From Burkholderiales bacterium (GTDB taxonomy: Bacteria > Pseudomonadota > Gammaproteobacteria > Burkholderiales > Usitatibacteraceae), in NCBI GenBank assembly GCA_026125445.1, contig JAHCLE010000020.1:1-34959 (forward strand): a stretch of DNA of 34,959 nucleotides, given 5' to 3'. Position numbers and translations under genes: made by a program. The stretch's first letter is position 1; every line of letters begins with the position of its first letter. Below the pieces are notes generated by a model. That model saw only the letters and a list, made by a program, of their open reading frames with translations, was not told the origin of the DNA and searched no databases. Below, piece by piece: positions 7,445 to 16,310 of this stretch.

Positions 7445-10189
7445 ATGCAGTCCCCGTTCGCCCCCATCGCCCGCGAGGCGCTCCTCGAGCGTCTCGGCCT
7501 CGGCCACGCGGGCGCCCTCACCGTCCTCACCCCCAACCGCCGCCTCGCGGCCGCGCTCGCCCGCGACTTCGACGACTCGCGCGCCGCGGCGGGGCATGCC
7601 GCGTGGGAAAGCGCCGACGTGCTGCCCTGGTCCTCCTTCGTGGAGCGGCTCTGGGACGACGTCCTGCACCTTCCGGATTCCGGGGAACTCCCGGTCCTCC
7701 TCGCCCCCGAGGAGGAGGACGCCCTCTGGGAGGCGATCGTGGCCGACTCCCGCCAGGCGAAGGGCCTCTACTCGCCCGCTTCCGCCGCCAGGCTCTGCCG
7801 CGAGGCCTGGCAGCTCGCGCATGCGTGGCGCCTGCGCGCGGACGGGGAGGACGCCAACGAGGACGCCCGCGCCTTCGCCGAATGGTCCTCGCGCTACGAG
7901 CGCCGGACGCGCGAGGGCGGCTTCCTCGACGCCGCGCGCCTTCCCGACGCGGTGGCGAGGCGGCTCGCCGACCCCGGCCTCGCCCGTCCCGCCACCCTCG
8001 TCCTCTACGCCTTCGACCTCCTCACGCCGCAGATGCGCGAGCTGCTGGCCGCCGCGGCAGCCACGGGTATCGAGGTGCGCGCGTGCGAGCCGCCGCGGCA
8101 TGCCGCCATACCCGTCCGGGTACCCCTGGCCTCTCCGGCGGAGGAAGTCGCGGCCGCCGCGCGCTGGGCCCGGGCCCGGCTCGAGGCCGCAGCCTCGAGC
8201 GGACGCTTGCCGCGCATCGGTATCGTCGTGCCGGACCTCGCGCAATCCCGCCGCGTCGTGGAGCGCGTCTTCGCCGCGACGCTGCACCCCGGGTTCAACG
8301 CGCCCGGCGGCCGCACACCGCCGCGCGCCTTCGACGTCTCGCTGGGCCAGTCCCTCGCCGATTTCGCCCTCGCGCGCGACGCCCTGCTCCTTCTGCAGCT
8401 CGCGGGACGCGAGATCGCCTTCGAGGACGCGAGCCGGCTGCTGCGCTCGCCGTTCCTCGCCGGCGGGGAGTCGGAGATGGCGGCGCGCTCGCGGCTGGAC
8501 GCGAGGCTGCGCGAGCGCGCGGGGACCGCGCTCTCCCTCGACCGCCTCGTGGGCCACCTCGCCGCGCCGGGCATGCCGCGCGCGCCGATCCTCGCCGAGC
8601 GCCTCGGGGAGCTCGCGAGGTTCCGCCGCAGCGACCTCTTCGCGCCCCGCACGCCGCCGCAGTGGGCGCGGGCCTTCGCCGAGGCGCTGCGCGTGGCGGG
8701 ATTCCCGGGCGAGAGGCCGCTGGATTCCGCGGAGTTCCAGGTGCAGGGCAAGTGGCACGAGGCGCTGGCCGCCTTCGCGAGGCTGGAGCGCGTCGCCGGC
8801 CGGATGGGCTTCCAGGACGCGCTGGGGCGCCTTTCGCGCCTCGTCTCCGACACGCTCTTCCAGCCCGAGTCGCCCGAGGTCCCCGTGCAGGTCATGGGCG
8901 TGCTCGAGAGCGCCGGCCTCGATTTCGACCACCTGTGGGTGATGGGCCTCGACGACGGCGCCTGGCCGCTGCCCGCGCGCCCGCATCCCTTCATTCCCGT
9001 CCGCCTGCAGCGCGCGGCCGGCGTGCCGGAGGCGGACGCCGCCTCGTCCTTCGACCTGGACCGGCGGATCACCGAAGGGTGGCTGGGCGCCGCGGACGAG
9101 GTCGTCGTGAGCCATCCCCTCGCCCGGGGCGAGGCGCAGTCCCCCGCGAGCCCGCTCGTCGCCGCCATCGCCGTCGCCGAAGGCGGCGTGCCCGGCGCGT
9201 CGGACGCGTTCCCGTCCTGGCGCGATGCCATCCACGCCGCGCCCGCCCTCGAGCGCCTCGTCGACGAGCGCGGGCCGGCGCTCGCCGGAGGCGCGGGAGC
9301 GGGAGGCACCGCGGTCTTCCGCGACCAGGCCGCCTGCCCGTTCCGCGCCTTCTCGGCGCACCGGCTCGGCTCGGACGCCCCCGAGGTCCCCCAGCCCGGC
9401 CTCACCGCGGCCGACCGCGGCAGCCTCCTGCACGCGGTCCTGGCGGCGGCGTGGGAGCGCATCGGCGACAAGGGCGCGCTGGACGACCTGGACGCGCGGG
9501 AGCTCGCGGACATCCTCGCGCCCGCCGCCGACGCCGCCCTGGAAAGGATGCGCCGGCGCCGTCCCGACGCGCTGGCGGGTCGCTTCGCGGCGCTCGAGCG
9601 CGACCGCCTCGTGGCGACCTCGCTCGCCTGGCTCGAGTTCGAGCGCGGTCGCGGCGACTTCCGGGTCGTCGCGACGGAACGCAAGCTCGCGGTGACCTTC
9701 GGCGGCGTGTCGGCCAACGTGAAGCTCGACCGCATGGACAGCCTGGCGGCCGGCGGGTGCGCCATCATCGACTACAAGAGCGGGGAGGCACGCGTGGGCG
9801 CCTGGCTGGGCGCGCGGCCCGACGAGCCGCAGCTGCCGATGTACGCCCTGGGCTGCGGCGAGGACGTGGCCGTCGTCGCCTTCGCGCGCGTGAAGCCGGG
9901 TGACAACGCGTTCCGCGGCCTCGCGCGCGAGGAGAACCTGCTGCCCGGGACCACGCTCGTGTCGAAGGATCGCAGCCGGCTCGCCGCGGGCTATGCCGAC
10001 TGGTCCGCGTTGCGCGAGGGATGGCGCCGCGAGCTCGACGCCCTCGGAAGGGCATTCTCGGCCGGCGACGCGCGGCTCGATCCCAAGAACGGGGCGAAGA
10101 CCTGCGAGGGCTGCGCCGAAAGGCTCGTCTGCCGGGTGGCGGAGACAGGCCTGCGCGAAGCCGACGAGGAGGCGACGGCGGATGAATAG
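7445..10189 (+). CDS. AddB-like DNA repair nuclease (betaproteobacterial RecB-family exonuclease)
   Basis: A 914-residue protein pairing with the helicase encoded next, equivalent to AddB in AddAB double-strand-break processing. It has an inactivated helicase-like N-terminal half and a C-terminal PD-(D/E)XK nuclease with catalytic Asp776 and Lys778 in AIIDYKSG. Four cysteines suited to an AddB-type iron-sulfur staple are present: Cys631 (ACPFRAF) and Cys887, Cys890, Cys896 (CEGCAERLVC, CX2CX5C). In-frame ATGs also occur at 7433 and 7436; 7445 was chosen because a -10-like TATGAT overlaps the earlier ones. The stop overlaps the next gene by 8 bases. The family is usually annotated only as probable DNA repair protein; the AddB role is by domain layout and context. 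Confidence 0.88.
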   Translation: MQSPFAPIAREALLERLGLGHAGALTVLTPNRRLAAALARDFDDSRAAAGHAAWESADVLPWSSFVERLWDDVLHLPDSGELPVLLAPEEEDALWEAIVADSRQAKGLYSPASAARLCREAWQLAHAWRLRADGEDANEDARAFAEWSSRYERRTREGGFLDAARLPDAVARRLADPGLARPATLVLYAFDLLTPQMRELLAAAAATGIEVRACEPPRHAAIPVRVPLASPAEEVAAAARWARARLEAAASSGRLPRIGIVVPDLAQSRRVVERVFAATLHPGFNAPGGRTPPRAFDVSLGQSLADFALARDALLLLQLAGREIAFEDASRLLRSPFLAGGESEMAARSRLDARLRERAGTALSLDRLVGHLAAPGMPRAPILAERLGELARFRRSDLFAPRTPPQWARAFAEALRVAGFPGERPLDSAEFQVQGKWHEALAAFARLERVAGRMGFQDALGRLSRLVSDTLFQPESPEVPVQVMGVLESAGLDFDHLWVMGLDDGAWPLPARPHPFIPVRLQRAAGVPEADAASSFDLDRRITEGWLGAADEVVVSHPLARGEAQSPASPLVAAIAVAEGGVPGASDAFPSWRDAIHAAPALERLVDERGPALAGGAGAGGTAVFRDQAACPFRAFSAHRLGSDAPEVPQPGLTAADRGSLLHAVLAAAWERIGDKGALDDLDARELADILAPAADAALERMRRRRPDALAGRFAALERDRLVATSLAWLEFERGRGDFRVVATERKLAVTFGGVSANVKLDRMDSLAAGGCAIIDYKSGEARVGAWLGARPDEPQLPMYALGCGEDVAVVAFARVKPGDNAFRGLAREENLLPGTTLVSKDRSRLAAGYADWSALREGWRRELDALGRAFSAGDARLDPKNGAKTCEGCAERLVCRVAETGLREADEEATADE

Positions 10190-13100
10190 CCCGCGCGCGA
10201 TTCCCGACCTCGGCGAGCGCCGCACCGCCCTCGATCCCGCGCGCTCGTTCATCGTCCAGGCGCCCGCGGGCTCCGGGAAGACGGAGCTCCTCATCCAGCG
10301 CTGCCTCGCGCTGCTCGCCATCGTCGCGCGCCCCGAGGAGATCGCCGCCATCACCTTCACGCGCAAGGCCGCCGCGGAGATGCGCGGCAGGATCCTCGCG
10401 GCCCTCGCGCAGGCGCGCGCCACGCCGCGCCCCCGCGAGGACCACCGGGCGCTCACCTGGGACCTCGCCCGGGCCGCGCTCGCGCGCAACGACGAGCTCG
10501 GCTGGCGGCTCGAGGAGAACGCTGCGCGCCTGCGCGTCCAGACCATCGACTCGCTGTGCGCCTCGCTCACGCGCCAGATGCCGGTGCTCGCCCGGTTCGG
10601 GGCGCAGCCCGAGAGCCTGGAGGACGCGGAGGATCTCTACCGCGAGGCGGCGCGCGCCACCCTCGCCCTCGTCGACGAGGACCACGCGGCGTCCGCGGAC
10701 GTGGCGCTCGTCCTCAAGCACCTCGACAACGACGCGGCGCGCGTGGAGGAGCTGCTCGCGGGCCTGCTGCGCCGGCGCGACCACTGGCTGCGCTACCTGC
10801 GGGCGGCGGACCAGCGCGGGGCCCTCGAGGCCACGCTCGCCGACATCCGGCGCGAGGCCGTGGACCGCGCCGCGGCGGCGCTCGAGGCCACGGGCCACGC
10901 CGGTCCGGGCGGTGCCGGCGCGGTGGCGGCCGACGACTGGATCGCGTTCGCGAACGAGCTGCTCACCAGGAAGGGCGAGTGGCGCAAGGGCCCGGCCCTC
11001 GCCAAGGCGCTCGCGGGCGACGGCGAGGCGCTCGAGGCCCTGCGGGCGCTGCAGGGCCTGCCGCCGGCGCGCTACGGCGACGGTCCCTGGGAGGCCCTCG
11101 GCGCCCTCGTGCGGGTCGCGGAGGTGGCGGTGGCCAACCTCAAGGTGGCCTTCGCCTCGCACGGGCAGGCCGACTTCGTCGAGATCGCGCAGGGGGCGCT
11201 GCGCGCCCTCGGCACCGAGGACGAGCCGACCGACCTCCTGCTCGCGTTCGACTACCGCATCCGCCACATCCTCGTCGACGAGTTCCAGGACACCTCGGTA
11301 TCGCAGAACGAGCTCCTCGCGCGGCTCACCGCGGGCTGGGAGCGCGGAGACGGCCGCACGCTCTTCGTGGTGGGCGACCCGATGCAGTCCATCTACCGCT
11401 TCCGCGAGGCGGAGGTCGGCCTGTTCCTGCGCGCCCGCCACGAGGGCATCGGGCCCGTACGCCTCGTGCCGCTCACCCTGTCGGCCAACTTCCGCTCCCA
11501 GGCCGGCATCGTCGACTGGGTCAACGCGGCGTTCCGGCGCGTGATGCCCGCGCGCGAGGACATCGCCGAGGGCGCGGTGACCTACGCCGAGTCGCACGCG
11601 GTGCACGAGGCGATGGCGCAACCGGTCACCGTGCACCCGTTCTTCAACGGCGACCGCGCGGGCGAGGCGGCGCGCGTGGCGCAGCTCGTGAGGGAGGCGC
11701 TCGCGGAGCCCGCGACCGGCCCGGGAGAGGCGCCGACGGTCGCCATCCTCGTGCGGGCGCGCTCGGCGCTGGCGGAGATCGTGCCGGCGCTCAAGGCGGC
11801 GGGGCTGAGCCCGCGGGCCATCGAGATCGACCCCCTGGCCGAAAGGCCCGTCGTGGGCGACCTGCTGGCGCTCACGCGCGCGATCGCGCACCTGGCCGAC
11901 CGCACGGCCTGGCTCGCGGTGCTGCGCGCGCCGTGGTGCGGGCTCACGCTCGCCGACCTGCACGCGCTCGCCGGCGCGGACGGCTGCCATCCCGACGAGC
12001 TGCCGACCGTGCACGAGGCCATGCGCGACGAAGCGCGGCTCGCGGCGATGTCGACCGACGGGCGCGCGCGACTGGCGCGAGTGCGGGCGGTGCTGGACGC
12101 GGTGCTCGCCTCGCGCGCCCGGTCCACGCTGCGGGACGCCGTCGAAGGCGCGTGGCTCGCGCTGGGCGGGCCCGCCTGCGCCGCCGACGCGACGGCCCTT
12201 GACGAGGCCGACGCGTACCTCGACCACCTCGAGCAGGAGGAAGCCGCAGGAGGCCTCGCGGACTGCGCGGCCTTCGAGGAGGGTCTCGCCGGGCTCTACG
12301 CGCCGCCGGACGAGGAGGGCAATCCGCGCCTGCAGGTGATGACGATCCACAAGGCGAAGGGCCTCGAGTTCGACACCGTCATCGTCCCCGGGCTGGGCGC
12401 GGGAGCGCCTCCGGACGAGAAGCGGCTCTTCCTGTGGATGGAGAGGCCGCGCGCGCGGCACGAAGGCGGGGAGTCGGGCCTCCTTCTCGGGCCCGTGCAC
12501 GCCACCGGCGCCGACCGCGACCCGATCCACGAGTACATCCGCGGCCTCGACAAGCGCAAGGGCGACCTCGAGAACGGGCGCCTGCTGTACGTGGCGGCCA
12601 CGCGCGCGAAGCGGCGGCTGCACCTGCTGGGAGACGCGCGCCTGGGAGACGGCGAGGAACCCGCGGCCCTCAAGGGCCCCAGGAAGGGCTCGCTCCTCGC
12701 GAAGCTGTGGACGGCGGTCGCGGACGATTTCGCGCGGGCCGCGGGCGGCGCCGCGCGGGACGCCATCGCGACGGCGCCCCCGGAAAAGGCCGCGGGTTCG
12801 CTCGCGCGCCTCGCGTCCGGCTACGGGGTGCCGCCCCCTCCGGCCGGCGTGCCCTGGCAGGCGCCCGCGGAGGACGATCGCAAGGCGGAGGCGATCGAGT
12901 TCTCCTGGGTCGGCGAGACCGCGCGCCACGTGGGGACCGTCGTGCACCGCTGGCTGCAGCGCATCGGCCAGGACGAGCTGCGCGGGTGGGATGCGAAGCG
13001 CGTGGACGCGCTCGCCCCGCGCCTTCACCGCGAGCTGCAGTGGCGCGGCGTCCTCGCGGCGGATCTCGACGCGGCGGTGGAGCGCGCGCGAGGGGCGCTC

Positions 13101-13421
13101 GCGCAGGCGGTCACCGACCCGAAGGGGCGCTGGGTGCTGGGCCCGCACGCGCAGGCCGTGGCCGAATACCGCCTCACGGCCACCGTGAAGGGCGTGCGCC
13201 GCCGCCTGGTGATGGACCGCGTGTTCACGGAGGCCGGGGGCGAGCGCTGGATCGTCGACTTCAAGACCGGCCGCCACGAGGGCGCCTCCGTGGAAGCCTT
13301 CCTGGACAGCGAGCGGGACCGCTACGCGGGCCAGCTCCACACCTACGCGCAGGCGCTCGGCGGCTCGCCGCGCCTCGGCCTCTACTTCCCGCTCGTACCC
13401 GGCTGGCGCGAGGTCGACTGA
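10182..13421 (+). CDS. AddA-like UvrD-family helicase-nuclease
   Basis: A 1079-residue superfamily 1A helicase fused to a RecB-type nuclease. The Walker A motif is QAPAGSGKT at 26-34 and motif II is VDEFQD with D366-E367. Further UvrD motifs follow: GDPMQSIYRFREAE, LSANFRS, MTIHKAKGLEFD and LLYVAATRAKR. The C-terminal nuclease has catalytic Asp1026 and Lys1028 in IVDFKTG. ATP-driven unwinding plus end resection for recombinational repair is expected, in complex with the upstream AddB-like protein. The ATG overlaps the previous gene's last codons, with GAGGAGG about 10 bases upstream, so the two are translationally coupled. No recB, recC or recD is in the window, so this pair may be the main break-processing enzyme, which is inference. 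Confidence 0.92.
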   Translation: MNSPRAIPDLGERRTALDPARSFIVQAPAGSGKTELLIQRCLALLAIVARPEEIAAITFTRKAAAEMRGRILAALAQARATPRPREDHRALTWDLARAALARNDELGWRLEENAARLRVQTIDSLCASLTRQMPVLARFGAQPESLEDAEDLYREAARATLALVDEDHAASADVALVLKHLDNDAARVEELLAGLLRRRDHWLRYLRAADQRGALEATLADIRREAVDRAAAALEATGHAGPGGAGAVAADDWIAFANELLTRKGEWRKGPALAKALAGDGEALEALRALQGLPPARYGDGPWEALGALVRVAEVAVANLKVAFASHGQADFVEIAQGALRALGTEDEPTDLLLAFDYRIRHILVDEFQDTSVSQNELLARLTAGWERGDGRTLFVVGDPMQSIYRFREAEVGLFLRARHEGIGPVRLVPLTLSANFRSQAGIVDWVNAAFRRVMPAREDIAEGAVTYAESHAVHEAMAQPVTVHPFFNGDRAGEAARVAQLVREALAEPATGPGEAPTVAILVRARSALAEIVPALKAAGLSPRAIEIDPLAERPVVGDLLALTRAIAHLADRTAWLAVLRAPWCGLTLADLHALAGADGCHPDELPTVHEAMRDEARLAAMSTDGRARLARVRAVLDAVLASRARSTLRDAVEGAWLALGGPACAADATALDEADAYLDHLEQEEAAGGLADCAAFEEGLAGLYAPPDEEGNPRLQVMTIHKAKGLEFDTVIVPGLGAGAPPDEKRLFLWMERPRARHEGGESGLLLGPVHATGADRDPIHEYIRGLDKRKGDLENGRLLYVAATRAKRRLHLLGDARLGDGEEPAALKGPRKGSLLAKLWTAVADDFARAAGGAARDAIATAPPEKAAGSLARLASGYGVPPPPAGVPWQAPAEDDRKAEAIEFSWVGETARHVGTVVHRWLQRIGQDELRGWDAKRVDALAPRLHRELQWRGVLAADLDAAVERARGALAQAVTDPKGRWVLGPHAQAVAEYRLTATVKGVRRRLVMDRVFTEAGGERWIVDFKTGRHEGASVEAFLDSERDRYAGQLHTYAQALGGSPRLGLYFPLVPGWREVD

Positions 13422-13438
13422 CCCGGCCGGGCCGGTCA
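13419..13438. terminator. compact palindrome between convergent stop codons
   Basis: TGACC-c-GGCC pairs with GGCC-GGTCA (9 base pairs, one bulge, tiny loop) and spans both stop codons of the AddA-like and corA genes. It could stop transcription from both sides, but it has no T tract, so intrinsic termination is doubtful. Confidence 0.3.
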
Positions 13439-14401
13439 GAGCCAGCGCGCCTTCCGGAAGCGCCAGAAGAGGTAGGCGTCGATCGCCGCCATGACCGCGA
13501 CCGCGGACGGATAGCCGAAGGCCCACTTGAGCTCGGGCATGTGCTCGAAGTTCATGCCGTAGATGCCGGCCAGCATGGTGGGCACCGCCACGAGGGCGGC
13601 GTAGGCCGCGAGGCGCTTGGTCACCTCGTTCTCCGCGAGCGTGATCATCGCGAGGTTCACCGACATCGCGGTGGTGAGCATGTCGCGCAGGCTGTCGAGG
13701 ACCTGGCTCAGGCGCAGGAGGTGGTCGTAGACGTCGCGGAAGTACTCCTGCGTGCCGAGGCAGACCTGCGGCACGCGCCCGCCGTGCAGCTTGCCCAGCG
13801 CCTCGATGAGCGGCTCGACGGCGTGCTTGACGAGCGTGAGCTTCTGCTTGAGGGCGTAGAGCGACTCCAGGTTCGCGCGCGGCGAGCCGCCCGAGAAGAT
13901 GCGCGACTCGATCGCCTCCAGCTCCGTCTCGAGCGCGTCCACCACGGGGAAGTAGCGGTCCACCACCGCGTCCACGAGGGCGTAGAACACGAAGCCCGCG
14001 CCGTGGCGCAGCAGGTGCGGCTCGCGCTCGGTGCGCGCGCGCACCGCGGCGAAGCCCTGCTCCGTTCCCTTGCGCACCGACAGCACGAAGTTCGGCCCAA
14101 CGAAGACGTCGATCTCCGCCCGGTGCAGCTCCTCGCCGCGCAGCTCGATGTTGTGCAGCACCCCGAAGAGCACCTCGCCGTACTCCTCGAGCTTCGGGCG
14201 CTGGTGGCCCTTGCGCGCGTCCTCGACGGCGAGGTCGTGCAGCCCGAACTCGTGCTGCATCTCCTCGAGCTCCCCCTGCGTGGGGTCCTTGAGGGCCACC
14301 CAGACGAAGCAGCCGGGGCGGGCGATGAACTCGCGGATGAGTCCTGGCGGGATCTCGGCGACCTTCTGGCCTTCCTGGTAGGCGACGCAGGTGACGAGCA
14401 T
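13436..14401 (-). CDS. corA: CorA-family divalent cation (Mg/Co) transporter
   Basis: A 321-residue CorA channel. The large N-terminal cytoplasmic domain ends in long helices, followed by two C-terminal transmembrane segments with the signature YGMN (Gly282-Met283-Asn284) at the end of the first; the second ends just before the basic tail RKARWL. CorA pentamers import magnesium, and sometimes cobalt or nickel, in response to membrane potential. The ATG at 14401 was preferred over an upstream in-frame start because the protein then begins MLVTCVAY as in relatives, with GAGGGGG as ribosome site. It starts 10 bases after the MaoC-type gene and is probably co-transcribed with it. It ends tail-to-tail with the AddA-like gene. 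Confidence 0.94.
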   Translation of the reverse strand: MLVTCVAYQEGQKVAEIPPGLIREFIARPGCFVWVALKDPTQGELEEMQHEFGLHDLAVEDARKGHQRPKLEEYGEVLFGVLHNIELRGEELHRAEIDVFVGPNFVLSVRKGTEQGFAAVRARTEREPHLLRHGAGFVFYALVDAVVDRYFPVVDALETELEAIESRIFSGGSPRANLESLYALKQKLTLVKHAVEPLIEALGKLHGGRVPQVCLGTQEYFRDVYDHLLRLSQVLDSLRDMLTTAMSVNLAMITLAENEVTKRLAAYAALVAVPTMLAGIYGMNFEHMPELKWAFGYPSAVAVMAAIDAYLFWRFRKARWL

Positions 14402-14411
14402 CGGGACCCCC

Positions 14412-15227
14412 TCAGCGCCAGGTAGCGCGGGCGTCCATGGTAACCGCCCCGTCGGCATCGCGCGTCCACAGGCGCGCCGAGCGCGAGCCCTCGTCGGGAA
14501 GGCCGCACAGCGTGAAGGGCGCGGTGTCGAAGAGCGGGCGCAGCGCGCGAAACGAGAACGAGGCGAGGCGGGCGCCGGGCCGGTTGCGGCGCAGCAGATC
14601 GACGAGGAGCGTGGCCACGAGCGGTCCGTGCACGACGAGACCGGGGTAGCCTTCCGTGCCGGTGACGTACGGATGGTCGTAGTGGATGCGGTGGCCGTTG
14701 AAGGTGACCGCCGAGTAGCGGAAGAGGAGCGCCGGGTCCGGGCGGATCTCGCGCGACCAGGCCTCGCCGGAGGGCGCCGCGACGGGCGGCGCCACCGCCG
14801 GTCCCTGCGCGTCTCGGTAGACGATCTCGTGCTCGTCGACGAGCGCCAGCCCGGCCGGGCCGCTAAGCTCGTGGCGCACGGTGACGAAGACGAGCGGGCC
14901 GCTTCGCCCCTGCTTCTCGCGCACGGCGGCGATCGTGGAGACGCGGCGCACGCTCTCGCCGACCGCGATCGGGAGCAGGAACTCGATGCGGCTGCCGGCC
15001 CACATCCTCCGGGGCAACTCGACCGGCGGCAGGAACTCGCCGCGGCGCGCGTGCCCGTCGGGGCCCAGCGTCGATTGCCGTTGCGTGGGCAGGAAGTAGA
15101 GCCAGTGGGCGAGCGGCGCGATGGGGTCGCCCGGCCGCGGCGGCGGGTCGTCGCGGTCGAGGAGCGCGGAGAGCATCGCGAGCGGAGCGGCGCCGATGTG
15201 GTCCTCGGCCGTCTCCGTGCGACCCAC
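14412..15227 (-). CDS. MaoC-type / HTD2-like acyl-CoA hydratase-dehydratase
   Basis: About 271 residues of a double-hotdog dehydratase of the kind seen in mesaconyl/methylfumaryl-CoA hydratases and HTD2-like proteins. The N-terminal hotdog contains HWLYFLP and the C-terminal one FNGHRIHYDHPY followed by GLVVHGPL, the region carrying active-site His/Asp residues in this family. The true substrate is unknown and no CoA-pathway genes adjoin it. The first canonical start is GTG at 15227, but the reading frame continues upstream to LSAGAGSLAAW, and family members usually contain the WxGR(T/E)E segment that lies exactly there. A CTG at 15260, overlapping the yceH stop and preceded by GGGAG, is therefore a credible real start. 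Confidence 0.8.
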   Translation of the reverse strand: MGRTETAEDHIGAAPLAMLSALLDRDDPPPRPGDPIAPLAHWLYFLPTQRQSTLGPDGHARRGEFLPPVELPRRMWAGSRIEFLLPIAVGESVRRVSTIAAVREKQGRSGPLVFVTVRHELSGPAGLALVDEHEIVYRDAQGPAVAPPVAAPSGEAWSREIRPDPALLFRYSAVTFNGHRIHYDHPYVTGTEGYPGLVVHGPLVATLLVDLLRRNRPGARLASFSFRALRPLFDTAPFTLCGLPDEGSRSARLWTRDADGAVTMDARATWR

Positions 15228-15256
15228 CCAGGCGGCGAGGCTTCCGGCGCCGGCGC

Positions 15257-15919
15257 TCAGAGCCCGAGCTCCCGGAAGACGCGCGCGAGATTCTCGCGCA
15301 GCTCGGCGACCTCGGCCTCGAGGCGGTCCACGTTGGCCTTCAGGGCGGCGATCTCGCCCAGGCTCGGTTCCCGGGCGGCGGCATGCGCCGCGGCCGGCGA
15401 GGGCTCCGGAGGCGGCTCGCCCGCGAGCAGGTGCGCCCAGCGCGTCTCCCGCGCCCCGGGCTGGCGCGCAGCCTCGCGCACCAGCGCCCCGGCCGGGCGC
15501 GACGCGAGCTCCTCCAGGAAGGCCTCGACGGCGGAGATGTCGGAAAAGGCGTGCAGGCGCTCGCTGTTGATGCGCAACTCGCCGGCCGTCTGCGGCCCGC
15601 GCAGCATCAGGGTCGCGAGCAGCGCCGCCGACTGCGGCGGGATGCCGAGCACGCGGCCGGCGTTGTGCGCGTAGCGCATGACGCGCCCGCCGCTGGACTC
15701 GACGACGAGGGAAAGGGCCTTGAGGTGGTCGAGCGCGGCCTGGACCTCGGCCTCGCCCGCCTCCAGGACGGGATGGCGGCTCGACTTCTGGTTGCAGCCC
15801 GCGACCAGCGCGTTGAGCGTCAGCGGGTAGCTGTCGGGGACGGTGTGCTGCTTCTCGACGAGAACGCCGAGAACGCGGATTTCGAGCGGGGAAAGCGCGG
15901 GGAGGGGGGAAGAGACCAT
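15257..15919 (-). CDS. yceH: YceH-family (DUF480) protein
   Basis: A 220-residue DUF480 protein. The opening LSPLEIRVLGVLVEKQ...PDSYPLTLNALVAGCNQKSSR is the strongly conserved winged-helix segment of E. coli YceH, followed by a second winged-helix-like domain (PQTAGELRINSERLHAFSD) and a C-terminal coiled coil (about residues 187-217) ending ELGL. Function is unknown; tandem winged helices suggest nucleic-acid binding. The ATG sits inside the right arm of a 34-base near-perfect palindrome, which hints at autoregulation or RNA-level control. Downstream the MaoC-type gene begins at or near the stop codon, and corA follows. Family assignment is firm, role is not. Confidence 0.92.
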   Translation of the reverse strand: MVSSPLPALSPLEIRVLGVLVEKQHTVPDSYPLTLNALVAGCNQKSSRHPVLEAGEAEVQAALDHLKALSLVVESSGGRVMRYAHNAGRVLGIPPQSAALLATLMLRGPQTAGELRINSERLHAFSDISAVEAFLEELASRPAGALVREAARQPGARETRWAHLLAGEPPPEPSPAAAHAAAREPSLGEIAALKANVDRLEAEVAELRENLARVFRELGL

Positions 15920-15948
15920 GCGGGCTCCGGTCCGGAGACCCGCATGGT
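15915..15948. promoter_or_regulatory. 34-base palindrome over the yceH start codon
   Basis: Arms ACCATGCGGG (15915-15924) and CCCGCATGGT (15939-15948) are perfect complements, and the interior TCCGGTCCGGA is itself symmetrical. The yceH ATG (15919-15917) is in one arm. As DNA it would be an operator; as RNA it would fold the start codon into a long hairpin. Confidence 0.55.
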
Positions 15949-15983
15949 AACGCGCGACGGTTGCCGCGCGGAGGAGGAGACGG

Positions 15984-16169
15984 TCAGGCGTCGAACGTGA
16001 AGACGTTCTTGTGGGTCTTCGCGCGGGCGACGGACAGGACGACGTCGGCGGCGTACTTGATGCCCTTCCAGGTCGTGAGGATCGCGTCCGCGACGAGTTC
16101 GGCCACGTAGACGCTGCGCTCCAGGCGAGCCTGGCGGATGTACTGCTCGATCGCTTCGTACCGTTCCAT
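15984..16169 (-). CDS. 61-residue conserved-looking small protein
   Basis: A short gene missed by length filters: 61 residues beginning MERYEAIEQYIRQARLERSV and ending KNVFTFDA, mostly helical and mildly amphipathic, with no signal peptide. Support for its reality is strong. AAAAGGAG lies 7 bases before the ATG, a TTGTTG-17-TATATT promoter lies upstream, and the divergent LysR gene shares the 141-base intergenic region, with a palindrome on the -35 box. Small proteins of this general type next to GcvA-like regulators occur in other proteobacteria (recollection, not searched). Function is unknown; it may be the direct target of the LysR protein. Confidence 0.75.
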   Translation of the reverse strand: MERYEAIEQYIRQARLERSVYVAELVADAILTTWKGIKYAADVVLSVARAKTHKNVFTFDA

Positions 16170-16233
16170 GGTGCACTCCTTTTGGGTTTCCCCCGCCTTC
16201 GCCGGGTGGGCGTTTCGGCGGTTCACGGAAGGG

Positions 16234-16262
16234 AATATAGTGCCCATGACGCACTGCAACAA
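16234..16262 (-). promoter_or_regulatory. sigma70 promoter of the 61-residue protein gene
   Basis: On the minus strand, TTGTTG (16262-16257), 17 bases and TATATT (16239-16234) form a good promoter with a predicted start near 16227, leaving a leader of about 58 bases before the ATG at 16169. Confidence 0.65.
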
Positions 16263-16272
16263 ACGATTTGTT
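16258..16272. promoter_or_regulatory. LysR operator candidate
   Basis: AACAAA-CGA-TTTGTT is a perfect 6+3+6 palindrome overlapping the -35 box of the leftward small gene and 39 bases from the LysR start. A CTAAT pentamer at 16295-16299 resembles the short site described for E. coli GcvA. Binding by the adjacent regulator is inferred from the divergent layout. Confidence 0.5.
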
Positions 16273-16310
16273 CTTGCGCTTTGGCATAGAAAAGCTAATC
16301 TATCCACGCC

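Noticed and set aside
9765-13526. Long minus-strand frame opposite the AddB/AddA-like genes
   Set aside because: It has no recognisable motif, a composition typical of antisense GC-rich DNA, and no promoter or ribosome site.
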